From NCBI GenBank assembly GCA_040261275.1, contig JBDQOI010000006.1, positions 1-64,000 on the forward strand: 64,000 bases of DNA, in the 5' to 3' direction. The translations under genes were made by a program, and so were the position numbers. The notes below the pieces were generated by a model. That model made no database searches and was not told where the DNA came from. It saw only the letters and a program-made list of their open reading frames with translations. This document shows positions 34,616-44,370 of the stretch, piece by piece. The stretch comes from UBA8752 sp040261275. Lineage in GTDB: Bacteria; Bacteroidota; Bacteroidia; Flavobacteriales_D; Sanyastnellaceae. Numbering within the stretch: position 1 is the stretch's first letter; each line of letters opens with the position of its first letter.

Positions 34616-35731
34616 ATGGCCGGTTTGTATGTGCACGTTCCCTTTTGCGCCCAGGCTTGCTCCTATTGCGACTTTCACTTCACCACCAAGCTGTCCGACC
34701 GGGATGCCATGGTGAATGCCTTGGTCTCGGAGCTGGAGTCCATGCTTCCCGAATGGCAGGACCAGACTTTTCACACCCTCTATTTCGGAGGGGGTACACC
34801 CAGTGTGCTGGGGCCTGAAGCGATTCAAAAGGTGGCACAAGCCGCCTTCAGGGGAGCAAACTGGGCGCTGGAAGAATGGTCTTTGGAGGCCAACCCTGAA
34901 GACCTGAGCCGAAGCGTGTTGGAGCAATACCGGGAGATGGGAGTCCACCGCCTCAGTATCGGGGTGCAGAGTTTTGACCCCGAGGTGCTTGTGTGGATGA
35001 ATCGAATCCACGGGGTGGGCCGCGCAGAAAGTGCGATTTCAGATGCGGCACAGTGCGGATTCGAGCACCTTTCCGTGGACCTCATGTACGGGCTGCCCCT
35101 GGGTTTTGAGGGCCGCTGGGACCGCGACATAGAAAGGGCATGTGCCCTCCCCGTGGACCATTTGAGCTGCTATATCCTCACGGCAGAGCCCCGAACGCTC
35201 TACGGTCATCAACTGTCCTCAGGAGCGCGGAAAGAGCCCGAAGAAGAGCAGGTCGTCCGCGAATACTCCACCTTGTGCGACCTCTCGCGAAAGGCGGGGT
35301 TCGAGCATTACGAGGTGTCGAATTTTGCCCGCCAGGGGGGGCGAAGTCGGCACAATTCTGCGTACTGGGACGGCACACCCTACTTGGGAATTGGCCCTGG
35401 CGCACACAGCTTCAGAGGACAAACGCGGTGGTGGAACGCGCGGTCCAATGCGCTCTACCTCAAGCACGCGGCGCAGGAAACCCTCGCAGATCAGCGGGAG
35501 TCCGAGCACCTGGATGCCGCATCCCGCTTCAACGAGTCCCTCATCACGGGACTTCGTCGCACCGAAGGCGTCGACCCGGCGCTTGTTCTCCAGCGCACGG
35601 GGCTGGAGCTAAATCAGGGGGTCGCCGAGGCAATAAGCCGGGGAGATTGCGAATGGATCAATGGCCGGTTGCGCATTCCCGAATCTCGCTGGCCCATGGG
35701 AGACTCCATCACCTTGGGGTTGATGCGCTGA
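34616..35731 (+). CDS. hemW: Radical SAM haem chaperone HemW
   Basis: A 371-residue radical-SAM protein of the coproporphyrinogen-dehydrogenase-like family. The 4Fe-4S ligands are C11, C15 and C18 (CAQACSYCDF), with GGGTPSVL next and SIGVQSFD further on. The C-terminal HemW domain contains GFEHYEVSNFAR and YLGIGPGAHSF. The Phe after the last cluster cysteine and the short N-terminus favour HemW, which inserts haem into respiratory enzymes, over HemN. Its stop directly abuts the stop of the EamA gene. Confidence 0.9.
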   Translation: MAGLYVHVPFCAQACSYCDFHFTTKLSDRDAMVNALVSELESMLPEWQDQTFHTLYFGGGTPSVLGPEAIQKVAQAAFRGANWALEEWSLEANPEDLSRSVLEQYREMGVHRLSIGVQSFDPEVLVWMNRIHGVGRAESAISDAAQCGFEHLSVDLMYGLPLGFEGRWDRDIERACALPVDHLSCYILTAEPRTLYGHQLSSGARKEPEEEQVVREYSTLCDLSRKAGFEHYEVSNFARQGGRSRHNSAYWDGTPYLGIGPGAHSFRGQTRWWNARSNALYLKHAAQETLADQRESEHLDAASRFNESLITGLRRTEGVDPALVLQRTGLELNQGVAEAISRGDCEWINGRLRIPESRWPMGDSITLGLMR

Positions 35732-36628
35732 TCAGCTGACCGAGACCGCCCCGTTGCGGCTCACATTCCGCCTTCGCTTGAGCCACACATCCAGGAAGAC
35801 GGTCGAAATCAAGATGGCCGCACCTCCGTAAAATCCGGGGGGCATGATTTCTTCCTCGCCGAAAATGATGAGCGCCAATACAATGGCGTATACCGGTTCC
35901 AGGTTGATGGCCATGGCCACCGTAAACGGGCTCAGAACTTTCATCACTTCAACCGTAATAGCGAAAGCCAAGGACGTTGCGACCAATCCCAACAAGAGCA
36001 GCCAACCCGCATCCGAAGGGCCCGGAAAAGCGCCTTCCCATTGTCCGGAAACAGACATCCATAATGCCAATGACATGCACGCTGCCAGAAGTTCAATGCG
36101 GGACACAGCGAGCGATGTCACCGACTGGCCCCAAACGCTGTTCAGGGTGCCGAACAGGGCCGCACAAAAAGCACTGACGAGCGCCAAGAGCATTCCGTAA
36201 CCGTATTCCACATCGACGCGGTACATCCACACCAACCCAAAGACGGCCATGAGGCCGAGCAACACTTCGCGAAAATCCAATCGCTTGCGCCGCACCACCG
36301 GCTCGATGAAGGCCACGAACATGGGCGCCGTTGCCATTACCGCCAAAGCAAGAGAAACTGTGGCGGCCTTAATTGCCCCGAAAAATGTCACCCAATGAAT
36401 GGCCACCAGGACCCCCGTGCCCATAATTCCCCACCTTTCCTTTGCGGACATCCTGGGCATCCCTCCCTGTCGCAGCAGCATCCAGAGATACAGTCCTGCC
36501 GCCCCGATGAGGGTGCGCCAAAAGACCAGTGGCACGGCGGAAAGCGTGATCAGCTTTCCGAGCACCCCCGTGAAGCCGAAGACCACTACGGTTGCGTGCA
36601 AGGCGATTTGTGCCCGCAGTGGCTTCAT
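35732..36628 (-). CDS. EamA/DMT-superfamily transporter
   Basis: A 298-residue integral membrane protein with about ten transmembrane helices in two EamA repeats. The first begins IALHATVVVFGFTGVLGKLI and the second includes LLALVSAFCAALFGTLNSVWG; the end has PVYAIVLALIIFGEEEIMPPG. Drug/metabolite transporter family with unknown substrate, typically exporting amino acids or metabolites. A basic tail KRRRNVSR closes the protein. Its start is 10 nt after the stop of the 1,118-residue cargo gene, so co-transcription is possible. Confidence 0.9.
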   Translation of the reverse strand: MKPLRAQIALHATVVVFGFTGVLGKLITLSAVPLVFWRTLIGAAGLYLWMLLRQGGMPRMSAKERWGIMGTGVLVAIHWVTFFGAIKAATVSLALAVMATAPMFVAFIEPVVRRKRLDFREVLLGLMAVFGLVWMYRVDVEYGYGMLLALVSAFCAALFGTLNSVWGQSVTSLAVSRIELLAACMSLALWMSVSGQWEGAFPGPSDAGWLLLLGLVATSLAFAITVEVMKVLSPFTVAMAINLEPVYAIVLALIIFGEEEIMPPGFYGGAAILISTVFLDVWLKRRRNVSRNGAVSVS

Positions 36629-36638
36629 GCGCTTGAGA

Positions 36639-39600
36639 TTACTGTCGGATCAGATTGATCGTCCAGTGCTGATTGTCGGTTCCCAAAAGATGCAGCGAGT
36701 ACCAACCCGACTCCAGTGCACCCGAGCCCAGGTCCACCCTTCCCGATGCCGCAACTGCCGAACCTCGGCGGAGCACCCTGCCCGCAGCGTCGGTGATGGT
36801 CCAGCCGACGAGATCAACCTGCGTCGTCAGGAAGAACTCCTGCCCTGCCGACCATGGGTTGGGCCCAAATTGGAAGGGAATGCCCTGGGGGAGCTCCCCC
36901 ACCCCGATGGTGCTCGTGTCCGGGAAAATCACCGTCACTTCCTGTACGGCTTGATCCGAACAGACCCCATCCACACTGGTCGCCGTCAATATCACGGTGT
37001 AGGTACTGTCTGTCGCAAATTCGTGGGTGGGTGACTCTTCCGTGACCGGCGGTGTTCCGTCGCCAAAGGTCCAGAAGTAAGACCCCGCACCGCTGGATAG
37101 ATTTTCAAACGGCACGGGCCCATCCTCAGTATACCACGGGTCTTCCACGAAGAAATCCGCCTGGACAGGCTCAGAGATGTCCGCGGCACCGCGCGGAAGA
37201 ATGGTGTATCCGTCCACAAATGGGGCCTCGAGGTCCCGCTGGCCGCCGATTCCGGTCACGCCGAAAATTCCAATGGGGGGCTCCGTTCCAAAGAGGTCAG
37301 TATCGGCATCCACCACCATCAGATACAGCGCGGCGCCCGTCGATACATACACCTCGAATTGCGGGGCTTGATTGGTCCAGGCATCGGGATTCACAAGCTC
37401 CACGCACTTGAGTCGTACCAAGGCGCTTTCCGTGTCTTCAGACAATGCGTTGACCAGCTCCGGCTCATTGAGCGGCTCCCCCTGCGTCGCCAGAATGAGG
37501 GTGTCCACCAGGATTTGCGCCAAGCCCTGAAATTGTTGGATTGAGCCCCTGATGCGGACGCTGTCGCCCTCCTGAACGAGGTAGTTGAAGTTGTCGACGG
37601 GACTGAAGACCTCGATGCCCGCGGTGGGGTCGATGATGGTAAACCGAAGGCCGCTCGGGTAGGTGTTGAAGCCGTGGACCACCCCGCGCAACTCACAGGG
37701 AACCAACAAACTATCCAACACTCCGTTTCCGTCGATGCCCCGAACACCGGCGATGGGGTAATGCGGGAAACCCAGGTCGTTTGGCGCGATGGTGACCGTT
37801 ACTGAATCGATCAGGACCTCCGCTTCACCCGACAACACGGTCAAGGCCAGCGTGAAGGTCTCCACCCCTTCGGGCTCGAAATCGTCCACGATGCCCACGG
37901 TGATGGACTGCGGCAGGAGCCACCCCTCCGGGAAAGTCAAATCCACAGGGAACAGCGTACCGAAATCGGCTACCGGTGTGGCGGAGCTTCCGGCGACCAC
38001 ATCGACCTGTACCTGCACTTCGTTGAGGGGCAGGCTGATGGGAAGTTCGATTGAAATCACATCGCCCTCGAAGGCGAGGATTTCCGCGACGGCGAAACCG
38101 ATGGCCGGAACCGATGTCGTATCCAGGCCACACGGATTGGCGGAGTGGTCCCCGAAATAATCGTAGGTGTTTTCGGGATAATCCTGCCATTGGTTCTGCA
38201 CCACATCCCAGTCATCGGAACCGACCGTCACATCCGGATTTCGCACCAGCGTGTGGTGCAGCATGGTGACGTCGTTGACCGGCCAGCCCAACCCCGGATT
38301 GACGCCCACCTCCCCGAGGGCATCCACGACGGTCCCGTTTCGCTCAAGCGTGGTGGCGTCATTGCCGTTGAACAGGGTGACGTCGTCGATCAGATCCGCC
38401 AGCTGGAGCAGGAACGGAGGGGCCAAGGGATTGACAATGGTGTACACCTCACCCGGGCCGAGGGAGCCGCTGAGCTGCACTTCGTGGGTCGCCACGGTGC
38501 TGCCATTGTTGAAGGTCTTGACGGCGTATTCCCCGAGGTCCGCGGTGGCCGTGGCGCTGGGGTTGTAGATCTCCAACCCCTTGTCCCAGCCCGTGCCGTC
38601 GAGGTATTCAGAAAAGAAGAGTTCGGTGCACAACCCTGTGGGGTCGCAGGGCTGAATGGACACCTCGAGGCTGTTGTAGGAAAGGGCACTGCAGGAGTCC
38701 GCAACCAATGCCGTGACGGGCATCCCCGCCGCAAACGAGGTGCTGTCGATGGCGCCGAGGTGGCTGAATCCATGGACCTCGTACTCGCCGATACCGAGGC
38801 CTTCGAAGTCAAAGGACGCCGTGGATGTGCTGTCCAGGATGTCTCCATTCGCGTCGGTGATGACGAAGAGGTAAGGGGCCTCGGGGCTCTCCGATGTGTA
38901 GCCGAAATGCACGAGCGTATTGGCATACCCCACGCAACCGATGGCCTCATCGGATCCTGCGGCGGTGGTGATGGAGCCACCATCGCAACTCGGGGGCAGG
39001 CAGAAAATGCGCTGAACCTCTACGGGCTGTGCGCTGAAGGCCACGCACCCCGAGGCCGAAATGCTGTCATACGGAGCGCCCACCTGTATGGTCTCGGGGT
39101 CCAGCTCGCCGTCATAACTCATGCCCCAAACCAGACAGGGCCCGGCGGGGGACCCGGAAAAATTGTAGCCGAGGTTGCCCTCGCCCCCGGGTACGACATC
39201 GAGGACCTCGCCGTCCAAGTCGGTAATCACCAAGCCATACTGACTTTCAAGGGCGTTGGATTGTGCCGTAAAAGGAAGGAACCCTCCGGGCAGGTCCACA
39301 CACACCAAGGCTTCTCCGTTGTCCGCGCCCTGTGCGGTGATCAGGCCACCGTCACAGTCGAGCAAGTTCGTGTATCCCGGGGTGGGCTGTTGGAGCACCA
39401 TCTGGTCCGAGGAAAATGCCGGGCCTCCATCGGGAAGGCGCGCCCAAGCCAGGGATCCCCCATTCTGAGCGCCGTATAGCCATTCGTCAAGCTGCGGTTG
39501 GCCCGGGGTCAGGGAGTCGATGAGGAAGGGGTTCGTCTGGTCATTGGTGCCGTAAACAACGGCGTCCAAAAGCCCCACGGTAGTGAGGGGCGTTCCATCA

Positions 39601-39995
39601 GGAAAGTCCGCTGTATCCCCCTCGAAAAGCGCAACGGCATCTCCCCCATCGCGCAAAAGGCCCGGTTCGAATACGATGCCTGCACCCGGAACGGCTGGGT
39701 TGGCCAAAAGGAAGAACCCGGCGGAATCGGTCGACATGCCATCCAGATCAAAAGCCGCATAAACATTAGTCGTCACGGTGTTTCCTCCTCCTTTGTAGAA
39801 GACAACAACACGACCATCCAGCGCGGCATTCGGCGGGCCGAAGAGCTCCACGAACTCCAAGCTGTCTGGAACCGTATTCGAGTCACAATCGACTTCGTTC
39901 ACAAAGACGCCTTGGGCAAGCGTAAAGAGAGGGAGCAGCAGGAATGCGGCAGTGAGGGCAGCGGATCGCTGCGGGGTGTAGGATATGGAACACAT
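36639..39995 (-). CDS. T9SS cargo: lamin-tail, Calx-beta-like, OB and PKD domains
   Basis: A 1,118-residue secreted protein. After the signal peptide (FLLLPLFTLAQG) comes a lamin-tail domain (VFVNEVDCDSNTVPDSLEFV), then beta domains, and a second lamin-tail domain (LFFSEYLDGTGWDKGLEIYN). A Calx-beta-like block follows (DDFEPEGVETFTLALTV), then an OB-fold domain (GDSVRIRGSIQQFQGLAQIL), a PKD domain (FGDGTPPVTEESPTHEF) and a type-A T9SS sorting domain (FQFGPNPWSAGQEFFL ending in GWYSLHLLG). Similar architectures occur in secreted nucleases, but I see no nuclease catalytic domain. TACTTTCG lies upstream. Confidence 0.82.
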   Translation of the reverse strand: MCSISYTPQRSAALTAAFLLLPLFTLAQGVFVNEVDCDSNTVPDSLEFVELFGPPNAALDGRVVVFYKGGGNTVTTNVYAAFDLDGMSTDSAGFFLLANPAVPGAGIVFEPGLLRDGGDAVALFEGDTADFPDGTPLTTVGLLDAVVYGTNDQTNPFLIDSLTPGQPQLDEWLYGAQNGGSLAWARLPDGGPAFSSDQMVLQQPTPGYTNLLDCDGGLITAQGADNGEALVCVDLPGGFLPFTAQSNALESQYGLVITDLDGEVLDVVPGGEGNLGYNFSGSPAGPCLVWGMSYDGELDPETIQVGAPYDSISASGCVAFSAQPVEVQRIFCLPPSCDGGSITTAAGSDEAIGCVGYANTLVHFGYTSESPEAPYLFVITDANGDILDSTSTASFDFEGLGIGEYEVHGFSHLGAIDSTSFAAGMPVTALVADSCSALSYNSLEVSIQPCDPTGLCTELFFSEYLDGTGWDKGLEIYNPSATATADLGEYAVKTFNNGSTVATHEVQLSGSLGPGEVYTIVNPLAPPFLLQLADLIDDVTLFNGNDATTLERNGTVVDALGEVGVNPGLGWPVNDVTMLHHTLVRNPDVTVGSDDWDVVQNQWQDYPENTYDYFGDHSANPCGLDTTSVPAIGFAVAEILAFEGDVISIELPISLPLNEVQVQVDVVAGSSATPVADFGTLFPVDLTFPEGWLLPQSITVGIVDDFEPEGVETFTLALTVLSGEAEVLIDSVTVTIAPNDLGFPHYPIAGVRGIDGNGVLDSLLVPCELRGVVHGFNTYPSGLRFTIIDPTAGIEVFSPVDNFNYLVQEGDSVRIRGSIQQFQGLAQILVDTLILATQGEPLNEPELVNALSEDTESALVRLKCVELVNPDAWTNQAPQFEVYVSTGAALYLMVVDADTDLFGTEPPIGIFGVTGIGGQRDLEAPFVDGYTILPRGAADISEPVQADFFVEDPWYTEDGPVPFENLSSGAGSYFWTFGDGTPPVTEESPTHEFATDSTYTVILTATSVDGVCSDQAVQEVTVIFPDTSTIGVGELPQGIPFQFGPNPWSAGQEFFLTTQVDLVGWTITDAAGRVLRRGSAVAASGRVDLGSGALESGWYSLHLLGTDNQHWTINLIRQ

Positions 39996-40019
39996 TTCCA
40001 GTCCGATAGTATTGGAGCG

Positions 40020-40027
40020 CGAAAGTA
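40020..40027 (-). promoter_or_regulatory. -7-like box of the lamin-tail cargo gene
   Basis: TACTTTCG on the minus strand, 24 nt before ATG 39995, within the 128-nt divergent gap to the DUF4175 gene. Confidence 0.4.
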
Positions 40028-40123
40028 GACACAGTGCGCCATTGCGGGTTTAACAGTTGATGAATTCCCGCTCGGGTTCGCGCCGTAACTTCAGGGGTTG
40101 AATTTCCGTTCAGGAAACGCACC

Positions 40124-43100
40124 ATGAAAAACGCCGCACAGCAGGACCTCCGCAAGAACCTCGATGCGTTCATCCGGAAGTATCATCGCAATGAGATCCT
40201 CCGGGGAGTGCTGCTGCTTTCTGCCGCCCTGCCGTTGTCCTGGCTTGTGGTTCTGGGGCTGGAGAGCTTTGGGCAATTCAACGCCAACCTGCGAACGGCG
40301 CTGTTCTACGCCTTCCTGATTTCGGTCATGACCGTTTCGGTCAAGTTCATTCTTTTGCCCGCTTTGCGGTTGCTCCGCTTGCGCGGTGGTTTGAATTATG
40401 ACGATGCCGCGCGCATCATTGGCATCCACTTCCCCGAGATCGAAGACCGTTTGCTCAACACCCTGCAGTTGCAGCAAAGGGCAGATGAACCCGACGCGCC
40501 AGGGGGAGAGTTGCTGTTGGCTTCCATTGCCCAGCGCAGCGAACAACTCCGGCCTTACCGATTCACCTCAGCCGTGGATTTCGGCGAAAACCGTCGATAC
40601 CTCAAGTACGCTTTGCCCCCCATGCTGGTGTTCGCCGGGATCTATGTCCTGATTCCCGACGCAGTGGAGGCGCCGACCGAGCGCCTCATACGCCACCGCA
40701 CCGAATGGGTGGCCGTGCCCGACTTCCGTCTCGTGTGTGATGGTCCCTTGGAGGCGGTGGCCCAAACGGATTACACGCTGACCATTCGCACGGAAGGGTC
40801 CGTGGTTCCATCCCGGGTGGAGGTACAAGCGGGAGAGGGGCGATTTAGACTTTCCAGAACGCCCGAGGGCGATTGGACCCACGTGTTCCGCAATGTCCGT
40901 GAATCCCTGGACCTGACGGTTTCTGCGCCTGCCACCCCTCCTCTGTCTCTGCGGCTCGAGGTGCTGCCCCGACCCGAGTTGCAGGAATTGCGCATAGAGG
41001 TTACTCCGCCGGCCCACACCGGAATTCCCCCTTTCCAGCAGCGAAACCAAGGCGACCTGGACATTCCTGAAGGAAGTCTGCTTCGCTTTCAGATCACCAC
41101 CCGCAACACCTCAAGCCTGGGCCTCGATTGGGGGGGAGACCGGATGGCGCTGACACCGGATGTGGGCAATCGATTCAGCTTTTCCCGAAACAGCGAAGAG
41201 GACCTCTCTTACACCCTGCTTCCCCGCTCCGAATCCGTGGGTGTCGTGGACTCCGTGCGTTACCGGCTGCGGAGCATACAGGACCGACCACCGACCATTC
41301 GGGTCGCAGAATCGAGTGACAGCCTATCGTTGACCCGCCTGAATTTCAGCGGCATAGTTCAAGACGACTACGGCTTCAATAGCCTCCGGTTCGTCTGGCA
41401 ACCCAAAGGCGGAGAGGCCGACCACCAAGTATTGGACCGTCCGCGGGGTCGTGAAGACGCGTTCCTGCACATCTGGAACCTCTCCGACATCGGTGTCGGC
41501 TTGGGTGACGAAGTGGAATACTGGTTCGAGATCCGCGATAACGATGGAGTAAACGGGCCGAAAATGACGCGTTCACGCACCTTCCGTTACGCAGCACCGA
41601 CGGAGGAGGAACTGGCAGAGAAGCTGGACAGTGCCGATGCGGAACTGACGGCAGCGCTCGAGGAGAACCTGGAGGAGGCCCGCCGGCTTCGCGAACAGAT
41701 GCAAGAGTTGCGCCGCGAATTGATGGAAGAGGAAGAATTGGGCTGGGAGGAAAAGGCGGCACTGGAAGAGTTGCTCAAACAGCAGGAGGCCCTGAAAGAG
41801 CAGGTGCAACAGATGCAGGAGGAGAACCGCAAGAAGAACGAACAACAGGCCGAGTTCGCCCCACCCAACGAGGAAATTCAAAAAAAGCAGGAAGAGCTCC
41901 AAAGGTTGATGGACGACGTGATGACGGACGAGCTGCAGAAGATGTTTGACGAGTTGAGGGAGTTGATGGAGCAGATCGAGGAGGGCGACAAGGATCAAAT
42001 CGAGCAGCAACTGGAGCAGATGGACCTGGACCAGGAGTCCCTCGAACAAGAGCTCGACAGGGCCTTGGAGCAATTCAAACAATTGCAATGGGAGCAAAAG
42101 ATGGAAGAGGCCATATCCGACCTCGAGAAGCTGGCCGAAGAGCAGGAGGAGTTGGCAGAGGAAACCGAAAAAGGCGAAACCCCCGAGGAAGAACTGGCGG
42201 CAAAGCAGGACTCCCTCAACAAGGAATTCGATAAGGTCAAAGAAGCCCTCGAGGACGCCGAAAAGCTCAATAAGGAACTGGAGAACCCGAACAATGTGCC
42301 CATGATGGAGGAGTTGCAGGAGGAAATCCAGCAAGACATGAAAGGCGCAAGTGACGACCTGGACAGCGGAAAGGAGAAAAAAGCATCGGAAAAGCAGAAG
42401 AAGGCGGCGGACAACATGAGCCAGATGGCCCAACAGATGCAAAGCTCCATGGAGGCGGGCGAACAAGAGTCCATGGAAGAGGACATGGAGGCGCTTCGAG
42501 CACTGCTGGAGAACATCATCACCCTCTCTTTTGACGAAGAAGACCTCATGGCTGCCGTGGGCAACACGCAAAAGGACGATCCGCGCTATGTCACACACGG
42601 ACAGGACCAACGCAAGCTGAAGGATGATGCCGAAATGGTCAAGGACAGTCTTTTTGCCTTGAGCAAACGCGTCACGCAGTTGCAGGCCATAGTAAACAGG
42701 GAGATCAACCTCGTCAACCTGCACATGGGACAGGCCCTTGAGGGGTTCACAGACAGGGAAACCGGCGTCATCACCACCAATCAGCAGTATGTGATGACCT
42801 CCTTCAACAACCTGGCCCTACTGCTGGACGAGGTTCTACAGCAGATGCAGAACCAATCCAGCTGCAATAAACCGGGGACAGGCAACTGTGAGAAGCCCGG
42901 GGGAAGCGGCGCCAAACCATCCCCCAGCGCCAAGCAACTCAAGGGCATGCAACAATCCCTGAGCAAACAGCTCGAACAGATGAAGAAGAAGATGGAGGGC
43001 TTCAACCAGGGAGAGGGCAAGGATGGCAAACGCCAATTGAGCAAGGGGCTCGCTCAGATCGCCGCGCAACAAGCGGCCATCCGCCAGATGACACAGGAAC

Positions 43101-43474
43101 TGGGCAAGCAACTCAACGAAGACGGCTCCGGAAACGGAAACGGCCTCGACCAGATTGCCAAAGAGATGGAAGAGTTGGAGAAGGACATTGTCAAAGGTGA
43201 GCTCGACCAACTCAGTTTGGACAGGCAACAAGACATCCTCACCCGCCTTCTTCAGGCAGAAAATGCCGAGCGAATTCGGGGCGAGAAAGAAGAGCGAGAA
43301 TCCAGAACAGCTCAAGACGTTCAGCGCGAAAAACCGCCCAGCTTGGAGGAATACGAACAACGCAAGGCCAGGGAAATCGAACTCTTGCGCACCGTTCCTG
43401 CGGATTTAACTCCGTACTACAAGGACAGGGTGAACGATTATTTCAATACTTTGGACACCCCGGAACGGGAGTGA
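40124..43474 (+). CDS. DUF4175-family membrane protein with long coiled coil
   Basis: A 1,116-residue protein. Membrane helices lie near residues 25-45, 60-85 and 155-175, followed by a beta-rich extracytoplasmic part to about 480. A very long Glu/Gln/Lys-rich coiled coil then runs from about 500 to 780 (EELAEKLDSADAELTAALEE onward). A second helical region holds a Cys/Gly/Pro-rich spacer (CNKPGTGNCEKPGG). DUF4175 is conserved in Bacteroidota with unknown function. The repetitive helical part makes long false frames on the opposite strand. It begins the run DUF4175, RsbW-like ATPase, ybeY, mnmG with very small gaps. Confidence 0.85.
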   Translation: MKNAAQQDLRKNLDAFIRKYHRNEILRGVLLLSAALPLSWLVVLGLESFGQFNANLRTALFYAFLISVMTVSVKFILLPALRLLRLRGGLNYDDAARIIGIHFPEIEDRLLNTLQLQQRADEPDAPGGELLLASIAQRSEQLRPYRFTSAVDFGENRRYLKYALPPMLVFAGIYVLIPDAVEAPTERLIRHRTEWVAVPDFRLVCDGPLEAVAQTDYTLTIRTEGSVVPSRVEVQAGEGRFRLSRTPEGDWTHVFRNVRESLDLTVSAPATPPLSLRLEVLPRPELQELRIEVTPPAHTGIPPFQQRNQGDLDIPEGSLLRFQITTRNTSSLGLDWGGDRMALTPDVGNRFSFSRNSEEDLSYTLLPRSESVGVVDSVRYRLRSIQDRPPTIRVAESSDSLSLTRLNFSGIVQDDYGFNSLRFVWQPKGGEADHQVLDRPRGREDAFLHIWNLSDIGVGLGDEVEYWFEIRDNDGVNGPKMTRSRTFRYAAPTEEELAEKLDSADAELTAALEENLEEARRLREQMQELRRELMEEEELGWEEKAALEELLKQQEALKEQVQQMQEENRKKNEQQAEFAPPNEEIQKKQEELQRLMDDVMTDELQKMFDELRELMEQIEEGDKDQIEQQLEQMDLDQESLEQELDRALEQFKQLQWEQKMEEAISDLEKLAEEQEELAEETEKGETPEEELAAKQDSLNKEFDKVKEALEDAEKLNKELENPNNVPMMEELQEEIQQDMKGASDDLDSGKEKKASEKQKKAADNMSQMAQQMQSSMEAGEQESMEEDMEALRALLENIITLSFDEEDLMAAVGNTQKDDPRYVTHGQDQRKLKDDAEMVKDSLFALSKRVTQLQAIVNREINLVNLHMGQALEGFTDRETGVITTNQQYVMTSFNNLALLLDEVLQQMQNQSSCNKPGTGNCEKPGGSGAKPSPSAKQLKGMQQSLSKQLEQMKKKMEGFNQGEGKDGKRQLSKGLAQIAAQQAAIRQMTQELGKQLNEDGSGNGNGLDQIAKEMEELEKDIVKGELDQLSLDRQQDILTRLLQAENAERIRGEKEERESRTAQDVQREKPPSLEEYEQRKAREIELLRTVPADLTPYYKDRVNDYFNTLDTPERE

Positions 43475-43483
43475 AGCACCACC

Positions 43484-43909
43484 ATGTCCACACAGCGACA
43501 CATGCAAATTGCCTCCCGCATGGAAGGCATCACGGAAGTTGAAGGTCTGATCAATGGCCTTTGCGAAGACCTTGGCGTCGATGAGACCCACTACGGGGAG
43601 ATTCTCATTGCGATGACAGAGGCCGTCAACAATGCCATCGTTCATGGCAACAAGCTGGATATCAGCAAGTTGGTAGACATCCGCGTCAGCACAGAAGGTC
43701 AAGATCTTCAGTTCCGCATCGCCGATGAGGGACCGGGCTTTGATTTCGACAACATTCCCGACCCGACTTCGCCAGAAAACATCGAAAAGCCCAACGGACG
43801 CGGCGTTTTCCTCATGAGACAACTCGCTGACGATTGTGAATTCGAAGAACTGGGCAGGGTCGCCATTCTCCGGTTCCACAACGCCATTCCTCAGGTCCAG
43901 AACGCCTGA
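43484..43909 (+). CDS. RsbW-like ATP-binding protein (anti-sigma-factor-type kinase fold)
   Basis: A 141-residue single GHKL/HATPase_c_2 domain. The N box is MTEAVNNAIVHGN (about 44-56), the G1 box is IADEGPGFD and the G2 box is NGRGVFLMRQLAD. Relatives are anti-sigma-factor kinases such as RsbW and SpoIIAB. No STAS anti-anti-sigma or sigma gene is nearby, so the partner is unknown. It lies 9 nt after the DUF4175 gene and 2 nt before ybeY. Confidence 0.88.
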   Translation: MSTQRHMQIASRMEGITEVEGLINGLCEDLGVDETHYGEILIAMTEAVNNAIVHGNKLDISKLVDIRVSTEGQDLQFRIADEGPGFDFDNIPDPTSPENIEKPNGRGVFLMRQLADDCEFEELGRVAILRFHNAIPQVQNA

Positions 43910-43911
43910 AA

Positions 43912-44340
43912 ATGGAAACGAAGGTCATCACCTTCCATTTCCAACACCCCACCTTTCAACTCAAGGAAAGAACGGCCATTCGCCAATGGCTCAACGCCTG
44001 TGTGACAAAATCCGGGGAACACATCGCAGAATTGAACTACCAATTCTGCACGGATTCCTTCATGCACGAAGCCAACAAGCAGTTTCTCAGCCACGATTAC
44101 CTGACCGATATCCTCACGTTTGAGACACGATCAACACACGGCATATCGGGCGACATCCTGATTTCCATCGATCGGGTTCGAGACAACGCACGCAGCCATA
44201 AAACCCGCGTCAGAGACGAACTCCACAGGGTCATGGCCCATGGTGCGCTCCATCTTTTAGGCTACCCAGACAAGTCCGCGTTGGAGGCGAAAGCCATGCG
44301 GACCCGCGAAGACCAATGGCTCCACTGGCGCTCTTTCTAA
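43912..44340 (+). CDS. ybeY: rRNA maturation RNase YbeY
   Basis: A 142-residue metal-dependent endoribonuclease for 16S rRNA 3'-end maturation and ribosome quality control. The zinc motif is HRVMAHGALHLLGYPDK. The first two histidines are present, while the third canonical ligand (usually H in GYDH) appears as D in GYPDK, as I recall for other Bacteroidota YbeY proteins. The preceding LTDILTF and GDILIS blocks are typical. mnmG follows after 30 nt containing a parS site. Confidence 0.93.
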   Translation: METKVITFHFQHPTFQLKERTAIRQWLNACVTKSGEHIAELNYQFCTDSFMHEANKQFLSHDYLTDILTFETRSTHGISGDILISIDRVRDNARSHKTRVRDELHRVMAHGALHLLGYPDKSALEAKAMRTREDQWLHWRSF

Positions 44341-44348
44341 CCCCCAAA

Positions 44349-44364
44349 TGTTCCACGTGGAACA
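44349..44364. promoter_or_regulatory. parS centromere site 1
   Basis: Perfect 16-bp palindrome TGTTCCACGTGGAACA, matching the ParB-binding parS consensus TGTTnCACGTGnAACA. It lies 6 nt before the mnmG start. Its identical twin is at 46235-46250. Confidence 0.88.
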
Positions 44365-44370
44365 ACTACC

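Noticed and set aside
41573..42724. 383-codon Leu-rich open frame opposite the DUF4175 coiled coil
   Set aside because: The Glu/Gln/Lys codons of the coiled coil read as Leu/Phe on the other strand. The apparent membrane protein is an artefact.
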